Below, piece by piece: positions 39,104 through 47,663 of a DNA stretch of 64,000 nucleotides (the stretch's first letter is position 1; every line of letters starts with the position of its first letter). The notes beneath the pieces were generated by a model, which saw only the letters and a list, made by a program, of their open reading frames with translations, searched no databases and was not told the origin of the DNA. This stretch comes from JACCZR01 sp035296565 (GTDB lineage: Bacteria > Actinomycetota > Thermoleophilia > Solirubrobacterales > Thermoleophilaceae), in the NCBI GenBank assembly GCA_035296565.1, contig DATHAQ010000015.1:62001-126000 (forward strand), in the 5' to 3' direction. Both the position numbers and the translations under genes were made by a program.

Positions 39104-40258
39104 ATGACCCAAGCCGAGCTGCGAGCGTGGATCGAGCGGCTCGCGCGCATCCACCGGCCCGCCACGTCTGCCGGGGAACGCGAGGCCGCCGAGCTGATCG
39201 CCGCGGACCTCGAGGCTGCCGGGGCCCGAACGCGCATCGAGGAGGAGCGCGCGCACGGCGGCTACTGGTGGCCGATCGGCCTGCCGGCGGTTATCGGCGC
39301 CCTCGCCGCCGGGCGCGGGCGGCTGGTCGGCGCCCTCGCGGGGCTGCTGGGCACTGCCGCGGTGACCGACGACATCACGGCCGGACGACAGCTCTTTCGC
39401 CGCAAGCTGCTGCCGGGCGGGCCCACGACGAACGTCGTGGCCGAACTCGGGCCGCCCGACGCCGAGCGCACGGTGGTCGTCTGCGCGCACCACGATGCCG
39501 CCCACGCCGGCCTGGTGTTCCACCCCGACCCCCCGCGTGCCCTGCTGCGCCGTTTCCCCGGACTGCTGGAGAAGGTGAACACCACGCCGCCGACGATGTG
39601 GGGCGCCGTCGCCGGCCCCGCCCTGGTCGCCCTGGGGGCGCTGCTGGGCCTGCGCCGGGTGGGCGAGGCGGGCCGGGTGCTGTGCCTGGGCTACGCGGCG
39701 GCGATGGCCGACATCGGCCTGCGCAGGGCCGTCCCCGGCGCCAACGACAACCTCTCGGGGGTGGCCGTGCTCAGCTGGCTGGCCCGCTCCCTGGCGGACC
39801 GGCCGCCCCCGGCCGGCCTGCGGGTGATCCTGCTCTCCACCGGCTCGGAGGAGTCGTTCCTCGAGGGGATGCACGCGTTCTCGCGGCGCCACTTCCCCTC
39901 CCTCCCGCCGGACCGCACCTGGTTCGTCTGCGTGGACACCGTCGGCTCGCCGCGCCTGGCCCCGCTGGAGGGCGAGGGCATGGTGTGGATGAACGAGTAC
40001 CCCAAGGACTTCCTCGCGCTGCTGAGGGAGGAGGCCGCGCGCCTGGGAATCGAGCTGGTGCCGAACCTGCGCTTTCGCAACGCGACCGACGGGGTCGTGC
40101 CCCTGCGCCGCGGCTACCCGACCGTCGCCCTCGGCTCGGTCGACGAGTTCAAGATCCCGACCGAGTACCACTGGCCGACCGACACGGCGGACAGGGTGGA
40201 CTACGAAACGGTGGCCGATTGCGCGCGCCTGTGCGATGCCCTCGTCAGGCGGCTTTAG
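39104..40258 (+). CDS. M28-family zinc peptidase
   Basis: 384 residues from ATG at 39104 (a TTG nine bases upstream is possible). Domain order: N-terminal helix LRAWIERLARIHRPATSAGE, then a hydrophobic stretch (IGLPAVIGALAAGRGRLVGA) and a second one (WGAVAGPALVALGALLGL). Metal sites are VVVCAHHDAAHAGLVFH (HxD), VPGANDNLSGVAVL (ND bridging), STGSEESFLEGMHAF (EE) and, near the end, PTEYHWPTDTADRVDYE (His). All expected M28 ligands are present. Two membrane-like helices and no signal suggest membrane attachment. Substrate unknown. Confidence 0.85.
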   Translation: MTQAELRAWIERLARIHRPATSAGEREAAELIAADLEAAGARTRIEEERAHGGYWWPIGLPAVIGALAAGRGRLVGALAGLLGTAAVTDDITAGRQLFRRKLLPGGPTTNVVAELGPPDAERTVVVCAHHDAAHAGLVFHPDPPRALLRRFPGLLEKVNTTPPTMWGAVAGPALVALGALLGLRRVGEAGRVLCLGYAAAMADIGLRRAVPGANDNLSGVAVLSWLARSLADRPPPAGLRVILLSTGSEESFLEGMHAFSRRHFPSLPPDRTWFVCVDTVGSPRLAPLEGEGMVWMNEYPKDFLALLREEAARLGIELVPNLRFRNATDGVVPLRRGYPTVALGSVDEFKIPTEYHWPTDTADRVDYETVADCARLCDALVRRL

Positions 40259-40276
40259 CGCTCGGCCTCTAGCGCC

Positions 40277-40317
40277 GGAGCGCAGGCCGGGCGTTGGCCG
40301 GCCGAGCACCGCCGCTC
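40277..40317 (-). repeat. Dispersed palindromic repeat, copy I
   Basis: Minus-orientation copy (plus strand reads GGAGCGCAGGCCGGGCGTT then GGCCGGCCGAGCACCGC), preceded by TAGCGCC as in the tandem array. Lies between the convergent peptidase and corA stops. Confidence 0.85.
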
Positions 40318-40324
40318 GGCACCC

Positions 40325-41296
40325 TCACAGCCAGCCCACCCGGCGGAAGTAGCGGTACAGGCCGGAGCAGATCAACACCATCACCCCGAGCACGATCGGG
40401 TAGCCCAGCTCGGACTTCAGCTCGGGCATGTGCTCGAAGTTCATCCCGTAGATGCCGGCGATGGCGGTCGGCACGGCGATGATCGCCACGATCGCCGAGA
40501 TGCGACGCACGTCGTCGTTCTGCTGCACGGTGACCTGGGCCAGGTTGGCCTGCAGGATGCTGTTGAGACCGTCGTTGAGGACGTCGAGGCGGTCGGTCAC
40601 GCGCGCGAGGTGGTCGTTGACGTCCTGGAAGTAGGCCTGGACCTCGGGGTGGATCTGGCCGACGCGCCCGCCCGTGAGGCGGTCCATCGGTTCCAGCAGC
40701 GGCGTGGTCGCTCGATGGAACTGCTGGGTCTCGCGCTTGAGGCGATAGATGCGCTCCGCCGGGTTGGTGCGCTCGGAGGAGAAGACCGAGTTCTCCACCT
40801 CCTCGATGTCCTCCTCCAGCCCCGCCACGGCGGGGAAGTAGTCGTCGACGACCCGGTCGACGATCGCGTGCAACACCGCGCCGGGACCGTGCGCCAGCAG
40901 GTCGGGCCGTGATTCGAGGTCCTCGCGCACGCCCTGCAGCGAGCTGCCTTCGCCGTGGCGAACGGTGACGATGAAGTCGTGGCCCAGGAAGACGAGGATC
41001 TCGCCGAACTGGATCACCTCGTCTGGGTCGATGTAGCGCGCGGTCTTCAGCACGAGGAAGACCGTGTCGCCGTAGGTCTCCAGCTTGGGCCGCTGGTGGG
41101 CGTTGACCGCGTCCTCGACCGCCAGCTCGTGCAACTCGAACTCTCGCTGCATGGAGTCGAATTCTTCCTCGGAGGGCTCGTACAGGCCGATCCACACGAA
41201 CGAGCCGCGGTCGCGGGCGGCCTGGAGGGCGTCCGCCGGGTCGACGTCGTTGTCGACGCGCTTGCCGTCCTCGTATATGGCGCAGTCGACGATCAC
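40325..41296 (-). CDS. corA: CorA-type magnesium/cobalt transporter
   Basis: 323 residues. The long N-terminal cytoplasmic funnel (MIVDCAIYEDGKRVDN..., acidic and helical) ends in two transmembrane helices: the first carries the selectivity motif GIYGMNFEHMPEL (GMN), the second is YPIVLGVMVLICSGLYRYF. The protein ends in a basic RRVGWL. GTG at 41296 overlaps the cca stop by four bases, so it is the last gene of the rplM-cca operon. Very standard sequence. Confidence 0.94.
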   Translation of the reverse strand: MIVDCAIYEDGKRVDNDVDPADALQAARDRGSFVWIGLYEPSEEEFDSMQREFELHELAVEDAVNAHQRPKLETYGDTVFLVLKTARYIDPDEVIQFGEILVFLGHDFIVTVRHGEGSSLQGVREDLESRPDLLAHGPGAVLHAIVDRVVDDYFPAVAGLEEDIEEVENSVFSSERTNPAERIYRLKRETQQFHRATTPLLEPMDRLTGGRVGQIHPEVQAYFQDVNDHLARVTDRLDVLNDGLNSILQANLAQVTVQQNDDVRRISAIVAIIAVPTAIAGIYGMNFEHMPELKSELGYPIVLGVMVLICSGLYRYFRRVGWL

Positions 41297-42726
41297 TCCC
41301 GGGCGGCATCCTCGCGCAGGCGGCGGGCGAGCCGCACCGCGCCTTCGCGGCCCTCGACCTCGCCGGCGTAGGCCGCCTCCTCGATCCGGCGCACCAGCGC
41401 CCCCAGCTCGGGCCCCGGCTCGATGCCCACCTCGCGGGCCAGCTCGTCGCCCGGCAGCAGCGGGCGCGGGGGGCCCTCTGCGCGCCAGTCCAGCGCCGGC
41501 CCCATCAGCTCGCGGGCCAGCTCGAGGTGCGCGCCGATCGCCGGCTCGGCGTTGCGCCCGCGCGTGGCCATGCGGTCCGCGCAGATGAACAGCGTCACCT
41601 CCACCTCCACCGGGTCGACCTCGCGCAGGTAGCGATAGACGTCGCGGCGCGACAGGGGGCGCCGGTGGACGAGGAAGCCCAGCACGAGGTGGTGGCGGGT
41701 CACCGCGCCCAGGAACGACGCAAGCCGGGCGCTTGCGCGCAGCCGCCGGAAGAGGCCGCGGATCATCTCGTCGCCGGCCGCGTCGTGGCCGATGAACGTG
41801 ACCCGCCCGTCGGGTCGCACGCCGCGCGTGGACGGCTTGCCCACGTCGTGCAGCAGGGCGGCGAAGCGCAGCGCCTGGCCGCGGCTGAGCTCGTCGGCGA
41901 GGGGCTCGGCGAGCACCGCCTCGAGCCGCGGGGCCAGGTCGCCGAAGACCGCGGAGAGGTCGCTTTCGAGCTCCAGCTGGCGGGCCAGCACCTCCAGCGT
42001 GTGGTCGTAGACGTCGAGGTGGTGGTAGCGGCTCTGCTCCACGCGGCGCAGCGCCAACAGCTCGGGCAGCACCTCCCCCAGCACGCCGGTGCGCTCGGCC
42101 ATGCCGAGCCCGTTGAGCACTCCGTCGGCGCAGACCAGGTGGCGCAGCTCGGCCCAGATGCGCTCGGGCGCGGCCTCCGTGACGCTCGCGGCGTGGCGGG
42201 TCACGGTTTCCTCGCTCGCGGAGTCGGCCCTGAAGCCCAGCTCGGCGGCGAAGCGCGGCAGGCGCAGCGTCCGCAGGGGGTCACGGCGCAGCGCCTCCTC
42301 GCTCACGAGCCGCAAGATCTTCGCCTGGATGTCCGCCCGGCCGCCGAAGGGGTCGAGCAGCTCGCCGCCCCCCAGCGGGAGCGCCATGGCGTTCAGTGTC
42401 AGCTCGCGCTGGGCCAGGTCGGCCTCGATGCTCTCGCCCTGCAGCGGCGTCAGGTCGTAGGTGACGCCACGGCGACGGTCCAGCACCCGCCAGGCGCCGA
42501 AGGCCTCCGAGAGCGCGAAAGCCGGGGCGCCGGCGGCATCCGCCAGGGCGCGTGCCTGGCGCTCGGCGTCGCCGGCGACGGCCAGGTCGAGGTCGTGGAG
42601 ATGCCGGCCCAGCAGGGCGTCCCGGATCGTGCCGCCGACGATCCAGGCCTCTACCCCCTCGCGCTGCAGGACCGCGTGTGCCGCGCGCGCGGCGTCGTGG
42701 CCGGTCAGCTGCTCGAGCGCGCTCAC
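41293..42726 (-). CDS. cca: CCA-adding enzyme / poly(A) polymerase-family nucleotidyltransferase
   Basis: 477 residues of class II nucleotidyltransferase. The head contains EAWIVGGTIRDALLGRHLHD and DLDLAVAGD (GG, DxD metal pair), followed by RRDPLRTLRLPRFAAELGF for template-like recognition. A C-terminal HD domain is marked by FAALLHDVGKPS and SFLGAVTRHHLVLGF. CCA addition is likelier than poly(A) synthesis, but the families are hard to separate by eye. GTG at 42726 overlaps the alr stop (GTGA); the frame runs further upstream antisense to alr. Confidence 0.85.
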   Translation of the reverse strand: MSALEQLTGHDAARAAHAVLQREGVEAWIVGGTIRDALLGRHLHDLDLAVAGDAERQARALADAAGAPAFALSEAFGAWRVLDRRRGVTYDLTPLQGESIEADLAQRELTLNAMALPLGGGELLDPFGGRADIQAKILRLVSEEALRRDPLRTLRLPRFAAELGFRADSASEETVTRHAASVTEAAPERIWAELRHLVCADGVLNGLGMAERTGVLGEVLPELLALRRVEQSRYHHLDVYDHTLEVLARQLELESDLSAVFGDLAPRLEAVLAEPLADELSRGQALRFAALLHDVGKPSTRGVRPDGRVTFIGHDAAGDEMIRGLFRRLRASARLASFLGAVTRHHLVLGFLVHRRPLSRRDVYRYLREVDPVEVEVTLFICADRMATRGRNAEPAIGAHLELARELMGPALDWRAEGPPRPLLPGDELAREVGIEPGPELGALVRRIEEAAYAGEVEGREGAVRLARRLREDAARE

Positions 42727-43856
42727 CGCTCGTAGCGGCGCGGCACGCGGGAACTCAGGCCGCAGGTCACCTCGTAGTTGATGGTGCCCAGCCGGCGGGC
42801 GACCTCTTCGCACAGGATGCGCTCGCTGCCCTGGCCGCCGATGAGCACCGCCCGCTCGCCGACCTCGGCCTCGCCGCCGGGACCGAGGTCCACGGTCACG
42901 TTGTCCATGCTCACCGTTCCCACGAGCGGCAGCCGGCGCCCGCCGATCAGCACGTCGGCGTTGTTGGACAGGCCCCGCCGCCAGCCGTCGCCGTAGCCGA
43001 TCGGCAGGGTCGCCACCCAGGTCGCCTCGGGCGTGTGCCAGGTCTGGCCGTAGCCCGCGCCCGCCCCGGGCTCGAAGCGCTCCACCCGCCCCACGTAGGA
43101 GCCCAGCGAGAGCGCGGGCTCGAGCCCGTGGTCGGCGGGGTCGGAGTTGAACGGGTCCAGCCCGTAGACCGCGATGCCGCAGCGCGCCATGTCGAAATGC
43201 GACGCTGAGTCGCGCAGCGTGGCGGCGCTGTTGGCGGCGTGCACGACGGCCTGCGGCTGGTCGGGCTTCACCCGCTCGACGAAGGCCGTGAAGCGCTCGA
43301 GCTGGCGCGGGAAGTGCTCGTCGCCGGGCTCGTCGGCGGTGGCGAAGTGCGTCATCAGCCCGGACAGCTCCAGCAGGTCGTCGGCGGACACGGCATCGAT
43401 CACCCGCAGCGCCTCGTCGGTGTCGCGGGTGCCCAGGCGACCCATTCCCGTGTCGAGCTTCACGTGCACGCGCGCGTAGCGCCCCTCGGCCCAGCCAGCC
43501 AGCCGGCGGGCGAAGCCCTCGCGCCAGGCCACCACGTCGGCCTCGGCCTGCAGCGCGAGCTGGGCCTCCTCGGGTGTCAGGGCACCCATGACCAGCACGC
43601 GAGTCTCTATGCCCTCCTCGCGCAGCTGCATCGCCTCGCGCGCCGTGGCCACCGCAAGCCACGCGGCACCGCCCTCGATCGCGGCCCAGGCGCAGGGGAC
43701 CGCCCCGTGGCCGTAGCCGTCGGCCTTCACCACCGCGCAGAGCTCCGCCCCGCCGGTGAGGGCGGTCTTCAGGCGCCCGCAGTTGCGGGTGACGGCGCTG
43801 AGGTCCACGCGCGCCAGCGCGCGCTCGACCGGCTGCGTCGCGGGCTCCGAGGCCAT
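42723..43856 (-). CDS. alr: Alanine racemase
   Basis: 377 residues, PLP-dependent, makes D-alanine for peptidoglycan. Catalytic Lys44 in CAVVKADGYGHGAV; the second catalytic Tyr lies in GAGAGYGQTWHTPEATWVA near residue 266; CGIAVYGLDPF and VSMDNVTVDLG are family marks. Both barrel and C-terminal beta domain are complete. It sits between nnrDE and cca, and with glmM/glmS in the same operon it points to co-ordinated cell-wall precursor supply. ATG at 43856. Confidence 0.96.
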   Translation of the reverse strand: MASEPATQPVERALARVDLSAVTRNCGRLKTALTGGAELCAVVKADGYGHGAVPCAWAAIEGGAAWLAVATAREAMQLREEGIETRVLVMGALTPEEAQLALQAEADVVAWREGFARRLAGWAEGRYARVHVKLDTGMGRLGTRDTDEALRVIDAVSADDLLELSGLMTHFATADEPGDEHFPRQLERFTAFVERVKPDQPQAVVHAANSAATLRDSASHFDMARCGIAVYGLDPFNSDPADHGLEPALSLGSYVGRVERFEPGAGAGYGQTWHTPEATWVATLPIGYGDGWRRGLSNNADVLIGGRRLPLVGTVSMDNVTVDLGPGGEAEVGERAVLIGGQGSERILCEEVARRLGTINYEVTCGLSSRVPRRYER

Positions 43857-43866
43857 CCGAGCGACG

Positions 43867-45384
43867 TTATTGCACCGAGCGGAAGCCCCGAGGCAGCGCC
43901 TCGATCACGTCGCCGGCGATCACGTGGTCGGCCCCGAGCCGCTCAGCGGCCGCGCGTCCGGCGAGCACGTGGGCCAGGCAGCCCAGCGCGGCGGCCTCGA
44001 ACGCGTCCAAGCCCTTGGCCAGGAGCGAGCCGATCACGCCGGAGAGCACGTCGCCGGTGCCGGCCGTCGCCAACGCGGGACTGCCGCCCGGGCTCACCGC
44101 CACCTGACGGCCGGGGGCTGCTATCAGCGTGTCGTCGCCCTTCAGCAGCACGACGGCGTCGCTGCGCTCGGCTGCCTCGCGCACGCAGGCGAGGCGGTGG
44201 GCGCCCACCTCTTCGCGCTCTCGCTCCAGCAGTCGGCCGAGCTCTCCCTCGTGTGGGGTCAGCACGGTCGGGGCGTCGCGGCCGGCCAACGTGTCCAGGG
44301 CGCCCGCGTGGGCGTTCAGGCCGTCTGCGTCCAGCAGCAGCGGCGCGTCGACCCCGCGGCCGACCTCCCGCGCGAACTCGACCGCGCCCTCGGCGCGTCC
44401 GAGCCCTGGGCCCAGCACCACGCATCCCGCTCGCTCGGCCATCTCCTCGACCTGCTCGGCGCCCTCGGGCGTGTGGCCGCCGTCGCGGTCCGGAAGGCCG
44501 CGGCTCATGCCCTCGAGCAGGCGCAGGTCGATCACCGGCTGGGCGGGCCTGGGCACCGCCACCTGCACGTAGCCGGCCCCCGCTCGCTGCGCGCTCAGCG
44601 CGGCCATCGTGGGCGCGCCGGTGAGCCCCTCGGAGCCTCCCACGACCATCACCACGCCCGAGGCGAACTTGCTGCCCTCGCGGCCGCGGCGGGGATACAG
44701 ATCCAGCACTCGCTCGGAGATCAGCCCGGCCGCCTCGCCGCTCGGCGCCCCGCGCGGGATGCCGATCTCGACCACCTCGACCTCGCCGGCTCGCCCGGCG
44801 CCGGGGTTGACGTGCAGGCCGAGCTTCGGACCGTGGAAGGTCCCGGTGGCCGTGGCCCGCACCGCCTCGGCCTCGACCTCCCCCGTCGAGGCGTTGACCC
44901 CCGAGGGCCCGTCGCAGGCGATCACCGGCGCGGCCTGGCCGTTGATGGCCGCGATGGCCCCCGCGATCGGCTCGCGGGGCGAGCCCTCGAAGCCGGTGCC
45001 GAGCATGGCGTCCACCACGGCGCCCGAGCCCGCGAGGGCCTCGGCCGTGAACTCGCGCGGCCCCTCCCCCGGCAGCCGCTCGAGGTTGACGGCCACGTCG
45101 CCCCGCGCCTCGCCGAGGTCGGCCACCGCCAGCACGTCGACCTCGCGGCCCTCCTCGCGCAGCAGGCGCGCCACCACTAGCCCGTCGCCGCCGTTGTTGC
45201 CCTTGCCGACCACGACCCGTACGGGCCCGTCGGCGGCGCGGGCGGCGACCAGCCGCGCCAGGCCCGCCCCGGCGCGCTCCATCAGGTCGAGCGACGGGAC
45301 CTCGCGCTCCTCGATCGCGTAGGCGTCGGCGGCGCGCATCTCGCCGGCCTCGAAGAGCGGGTCGAGCCAGTCCGGGAGGGTCAC
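43867..45384 (-). CDS. nnrDE: Bifunctional NAD(P)HX epimerase/dehydratase
   Basis: 505 residues. The N-terminal half (to about 210) is the YjeF_N epimerase: VRVVVGKGNNGGDGLVVARL and VDAMLGTGFEGSPREP. The C-terminal half is the YjeF_C dehydratase with VVMVVGGSEGLTGAPTMAA, then LTPHEGELGRLLERE and the ADP-dependent signature AGTGDVLSGVIGSLLAKG. It repairs hydrated NAD(P)H. Overlaps the acpS stop by four bases. The fused form is common in bacteria. No decay visible. Confidence 0.95.
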   Translation of the reverse strand: MTLPDWLDPLFEAGEMRAADAYAIEEREVPSLDLMERAGAGLARLVAARAADGPVRVVVGKGNNGGDGLVVARLLREEGREVDVLAVADLGEARGDVAVNLERLPGEGPREFTAEALAGSGAVVDAMLGTGFEGSPREPIAGAIAAINGQAAPVIACDGPSGVNASTGEVEAEAVRATATGTFHGPKLGLHVNPGAGRAGEVEVVEIGIPRGAPSGEAAGLISERVLDLYPRRGREGSKFASGVVMVVGGSEGLTGAPTMAALSAQRAGAGYVQVAVPRPAQPVIDLRLLEGMSRGLPDRDGGHTPEGAEQVEEMAERAGCVVLGPGLGRAEGAVEFAREVGRGVDAPLLLDADGLNAHAGALDTLAGRDAPTVLTPHEGELGRLLEREREEVGAHRLACVREAAERSDAVVLLKGDDTLIAAPGRQVAVSPGGSPALATAGTGDVLSGVIGSLLAKGLDAFEAAALGCLAHVLAGRAAAERLGADHVIAGDVIEALPRGFRSVQ

Positions 45385-45734
45385 AGCGCGACGGCCACGG
45401 CCGCTGCGGTGGTCTCGGTGTGGGTGAGAGAGATTCGGGGCTGCACGCCCAGCGCCTCAGCCCGGCGCGCCGCCGCTCCGCTCAGACGCGCGCTGGGCGC
45501 GCCCTCGCCGGCCACGACCTCAACGTCGCGAAAGCTCCAGCCGCGCAGCCCCAGGGCCTTGGCCACCGCCTCCTTCGCACAGAAGCGGGCGGCCAGATGC
45601 TGGCCGGGGCGGGCCCGCTCAGCGGCGTAGCCCCGCTCGGCTTCGGTGAACAGCCGCTCCGCCAGGCGCGGCCGGCGCTCCAGCGAGCGCTCCAGGCGGG
45701 CGATGTCGAGAAGGTCGAGTCCGACGCCGCCCAA
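45381..45734 (-). CDS. acpS: Holo-[acyl-carrier-protein] synthase
   Basis: 117 residues. Transfers phosphopantetheine from CoA to ACP. The Mg-binding start GVGLDLLDIARLE (Asp at residue 6) and FCAKEAVAKALG (Glu) are intact; PRISLTHTETTAAAVAVA ends the fold. The first codon is TTG at 45734, with no alternative nearby, since family proteins begin two residues before GVG. It precedes nnrDE with four-base overlap, an arrangement frequent in actinobacteria and firmicutes. Confidence 0.93.
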   Translation of the reverse strand: MGGVGLDLLDIARLERSLERRPRLAERLFTEAERGYAAERARPGQHLAARFCAKEAVAKALGLRGWSFRDVEVVAGEGAPSARLSGAAARRAEALGVQPRISLTHTETTAAAVAVAL

Positions 45735-45796
45735 AGCGCGCTACCCGACGGGTCGGCCGACTGACCGGGCCGCGGAGGCCGACATACGCGGCTCGG

Positions 45797-47656
45797 TCAT
45801 TCGACCGTGACCGTCTTCGCCAGGTTGCGTGGCTGGTCGATGTTCAGCCCGCGCGCCCGCGCCACGTAGTAGGAGAGCAGCTGCAGCGGCACGACGGCCA
45901 GCAGCGGCTGCAGGAGCCAGTCGGTCCGGGGCACGTAGACGACCTCCTCGGAGTTCTCCGCCACCTGGTGGGAGCCCTCGGTGGCCACCGCGATCACGTG
46001 CGCCCCGCGGGCCTGCACCTCGGCCATATTGGACAGCATCTTGTCCAGCATCGGCAGGTCAGTCGCCACGCATACCACCGGCGTGCGGTCGTCGAGCAGC
46101 GCGATCGGACCGTGCTTCATCTCCCCAGCCGCGTACGCGTCGCTGGGCACGTAGGAGATCTCCTTCATCTTCAGCGCGCCCTCGAGAGCGATCGGCAGCC
46201 CGATGTGGCGGCCCAGGTAGAAGAAGAAGCCCGCGTCGCGGAAGCGCTCGCCGATGTCGGCCAGGTGGTCGGCCTGCGTGTCCAGGATGTGCCCGATGTG
46301 GCGGGGCATCGCCCGCAGGTCGGACCCCAGCCCAGCCATGACGTCGGCGGGGAGGCTGCCGCGCACCTCGGCGAGCTTGAGGCCGAGCAGGTACATCGCC
46401 GCGGTCTGGGCAACGAAGGTCTTGGTGGCCGCCACGCCGATCTCGAGTCCCGCCCGGGTGAACAGCACCCCGTCGGAGTCGCGCGTGGCCTGGCTGCCCA
46501 TGACGTTGGTGATGGCGATCACGCGCGCCCCGTTGTCGCGGGCCAGGCGCATCGCAGCGAGCGTGTCGGCCGTCTCGCCCGACTGGGTGATCCCCACCAC
46601 CAGGTCGCGCTCGTTGAACAGCGGCTTGCGGTAGCGGAACTCCGAGGCGATGTCGACGCCCACCGGTACTCCCGACCACTCCTCGACCGCGTAGCGGGCG
46701 ACCACGCCCGCGTGGTACGAGGTGCCGCACGCGACCACGAGCACGCGGCGGAAGCTGCGCAGCTCGTCGTCGGAGATGCCCAGGTCGGTGAGGTCCAGCG
46801 TGCCGTCGGGGCGCAGCCGGTCGCCCACGGTCTCGGCGATCGCCTCGGGCTGCTCGTGGATCTCCTTGAGCATGAAGGTCTCGAAGCCGCCCTTCTCGGC
46901 AGCGGCTTGGTCCCACTCGACCTCCTCTATCTCGCGCTCGACCTCCTCCCCGTGCGCATTGAAGATCCGCACCTCGTCGGGCGTCATGGCGACGATCTCG
47001 TCGTCCTGGATGAACTGCACCCGGCGGGTCTCGGACAGGAACGCCGGGACGGCGGAGCCGAAGAAGTTCTCGCCGTCGCCGCGGCCGACCACCAACGGGG
47101 TCTCCTTGCGAGCGCCGACCAACAGATCGGGCTCCTCGGAGCTGGCCGCGACGAACGAGTAGTGGCCACGCAGCTCGGCGTAGGCCCTCTGGACGGCCGT
47201 GAGCAGGCCCTCGTCAAGATACGAGGCGATCAGGTGCGCGACGACCTCGGTGTCGGTCTCCGAGCTGAACACAGAGCCCTCGTTCTCCAACCGGCGGCGC
47301 AGCTCGCTCCAGTTCTCCACGATCCCGTTCATCACGATGTGGACCCGGCCCGAGGGGTCGTCGTGGGGGTGGGCGTTGTCGTGGGTGACGCGGCCGTGGG
47401 TGGCCCAGCGGGTGTGGGCGATGCCGGTGGTGGCGGGAATGGTCAACGTCGCGGTGCCGCCGTCGCGGTCGTCGGCGGCCGCCACGGCCTCCTGCAGGAA
47501 GGACAGCTTGCCCACGGCGTGGACTGACTCGATTCCGGCCCTGCCGACCAGGGAAAGGCCCGCCGAGTCGTAGCCGCGGTACTCGAGGTGGCTCAGCCCG
47601 TCCAGCAGCAGCCCACGGCAGGAGCGCGAGCCGGTGTATCCGACGATGCCGCACAT
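45797..47656 (-). CDS. glmS: Glutamine-fructose-6-phosphate aminotransferase
   Basis: 619 residues. Makes glucosamine 6-phosphate. N-terminal glutaminase with the catalytic Cys2 (MCGIVGYTGSRSC), TTGIAHTRWATHGRVT and EDNA-equivalent NGIVENWSELR; then two SIS domains with VACGTSYHAGVVARY, GVDIASEFRYRK and VGITQSGETADTLAA, ending LNIDQPRNLAKTVTVE. Full length and canonical. Seven bases after glmM, so two sequential steps to UDP-GlcNAc are coupled. No glmS ribozyme is expected in an actinobacterium and none is seen. Confidence 0.97.
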   Translation of the reverse strand: MCGIVGYTGSRSCRGLLLDGLSHLEYRGYDSAGLSLVGRAGIESVHAVGKLSFLQEAVAAADDRDGGTATLTIPATTGIAHTRWATHGRVTHDNAHPHDDPSGRVHIVMNGIVENWSELRRRLENEGSVFSSETDTEVVAHLIASYLDEGLLTAVQRAYAELRGHYSFVAASSEEPDLLVGARKETPLVVGRGDGENFFGSAVPAFLSETRRVQFIQDDEIVAMTPDEVRIFNAHGEEVEREIEEVEWDQAAAEKGGFETFMLKEIHEQPEAIAETVGDRLRPDGTLDLTDLGISDDELRSFRRVLVVACGTSYHAGVVARYAVEEWSGVPVGVDIASEFRYRKPLFNERDLVVGITQSGETADTLAAMRLARDNGARVIAITNVMGSQATRDSDGVLFTRAGLEIGVAATKTFVAQTAAMYLLGLKLAEVRGSLPADVMAGLGSDLRAMPRHIGHILDTQADHLADIGERFRDAGFFFYLGRHIGLPIALEGALKMKEISYVPSDAYAAGEMKHGPIALLDDRTPVVCVATDLPMLDKMLSNMAEVQARGAHVIAVATEGSHQVAENSEEVVYVPRTDWLLQPLLAVVPLQLLSYYVARARGLNIDQPRNLAKTVTVE

Positions 47657-47663
47657 AAGGGGT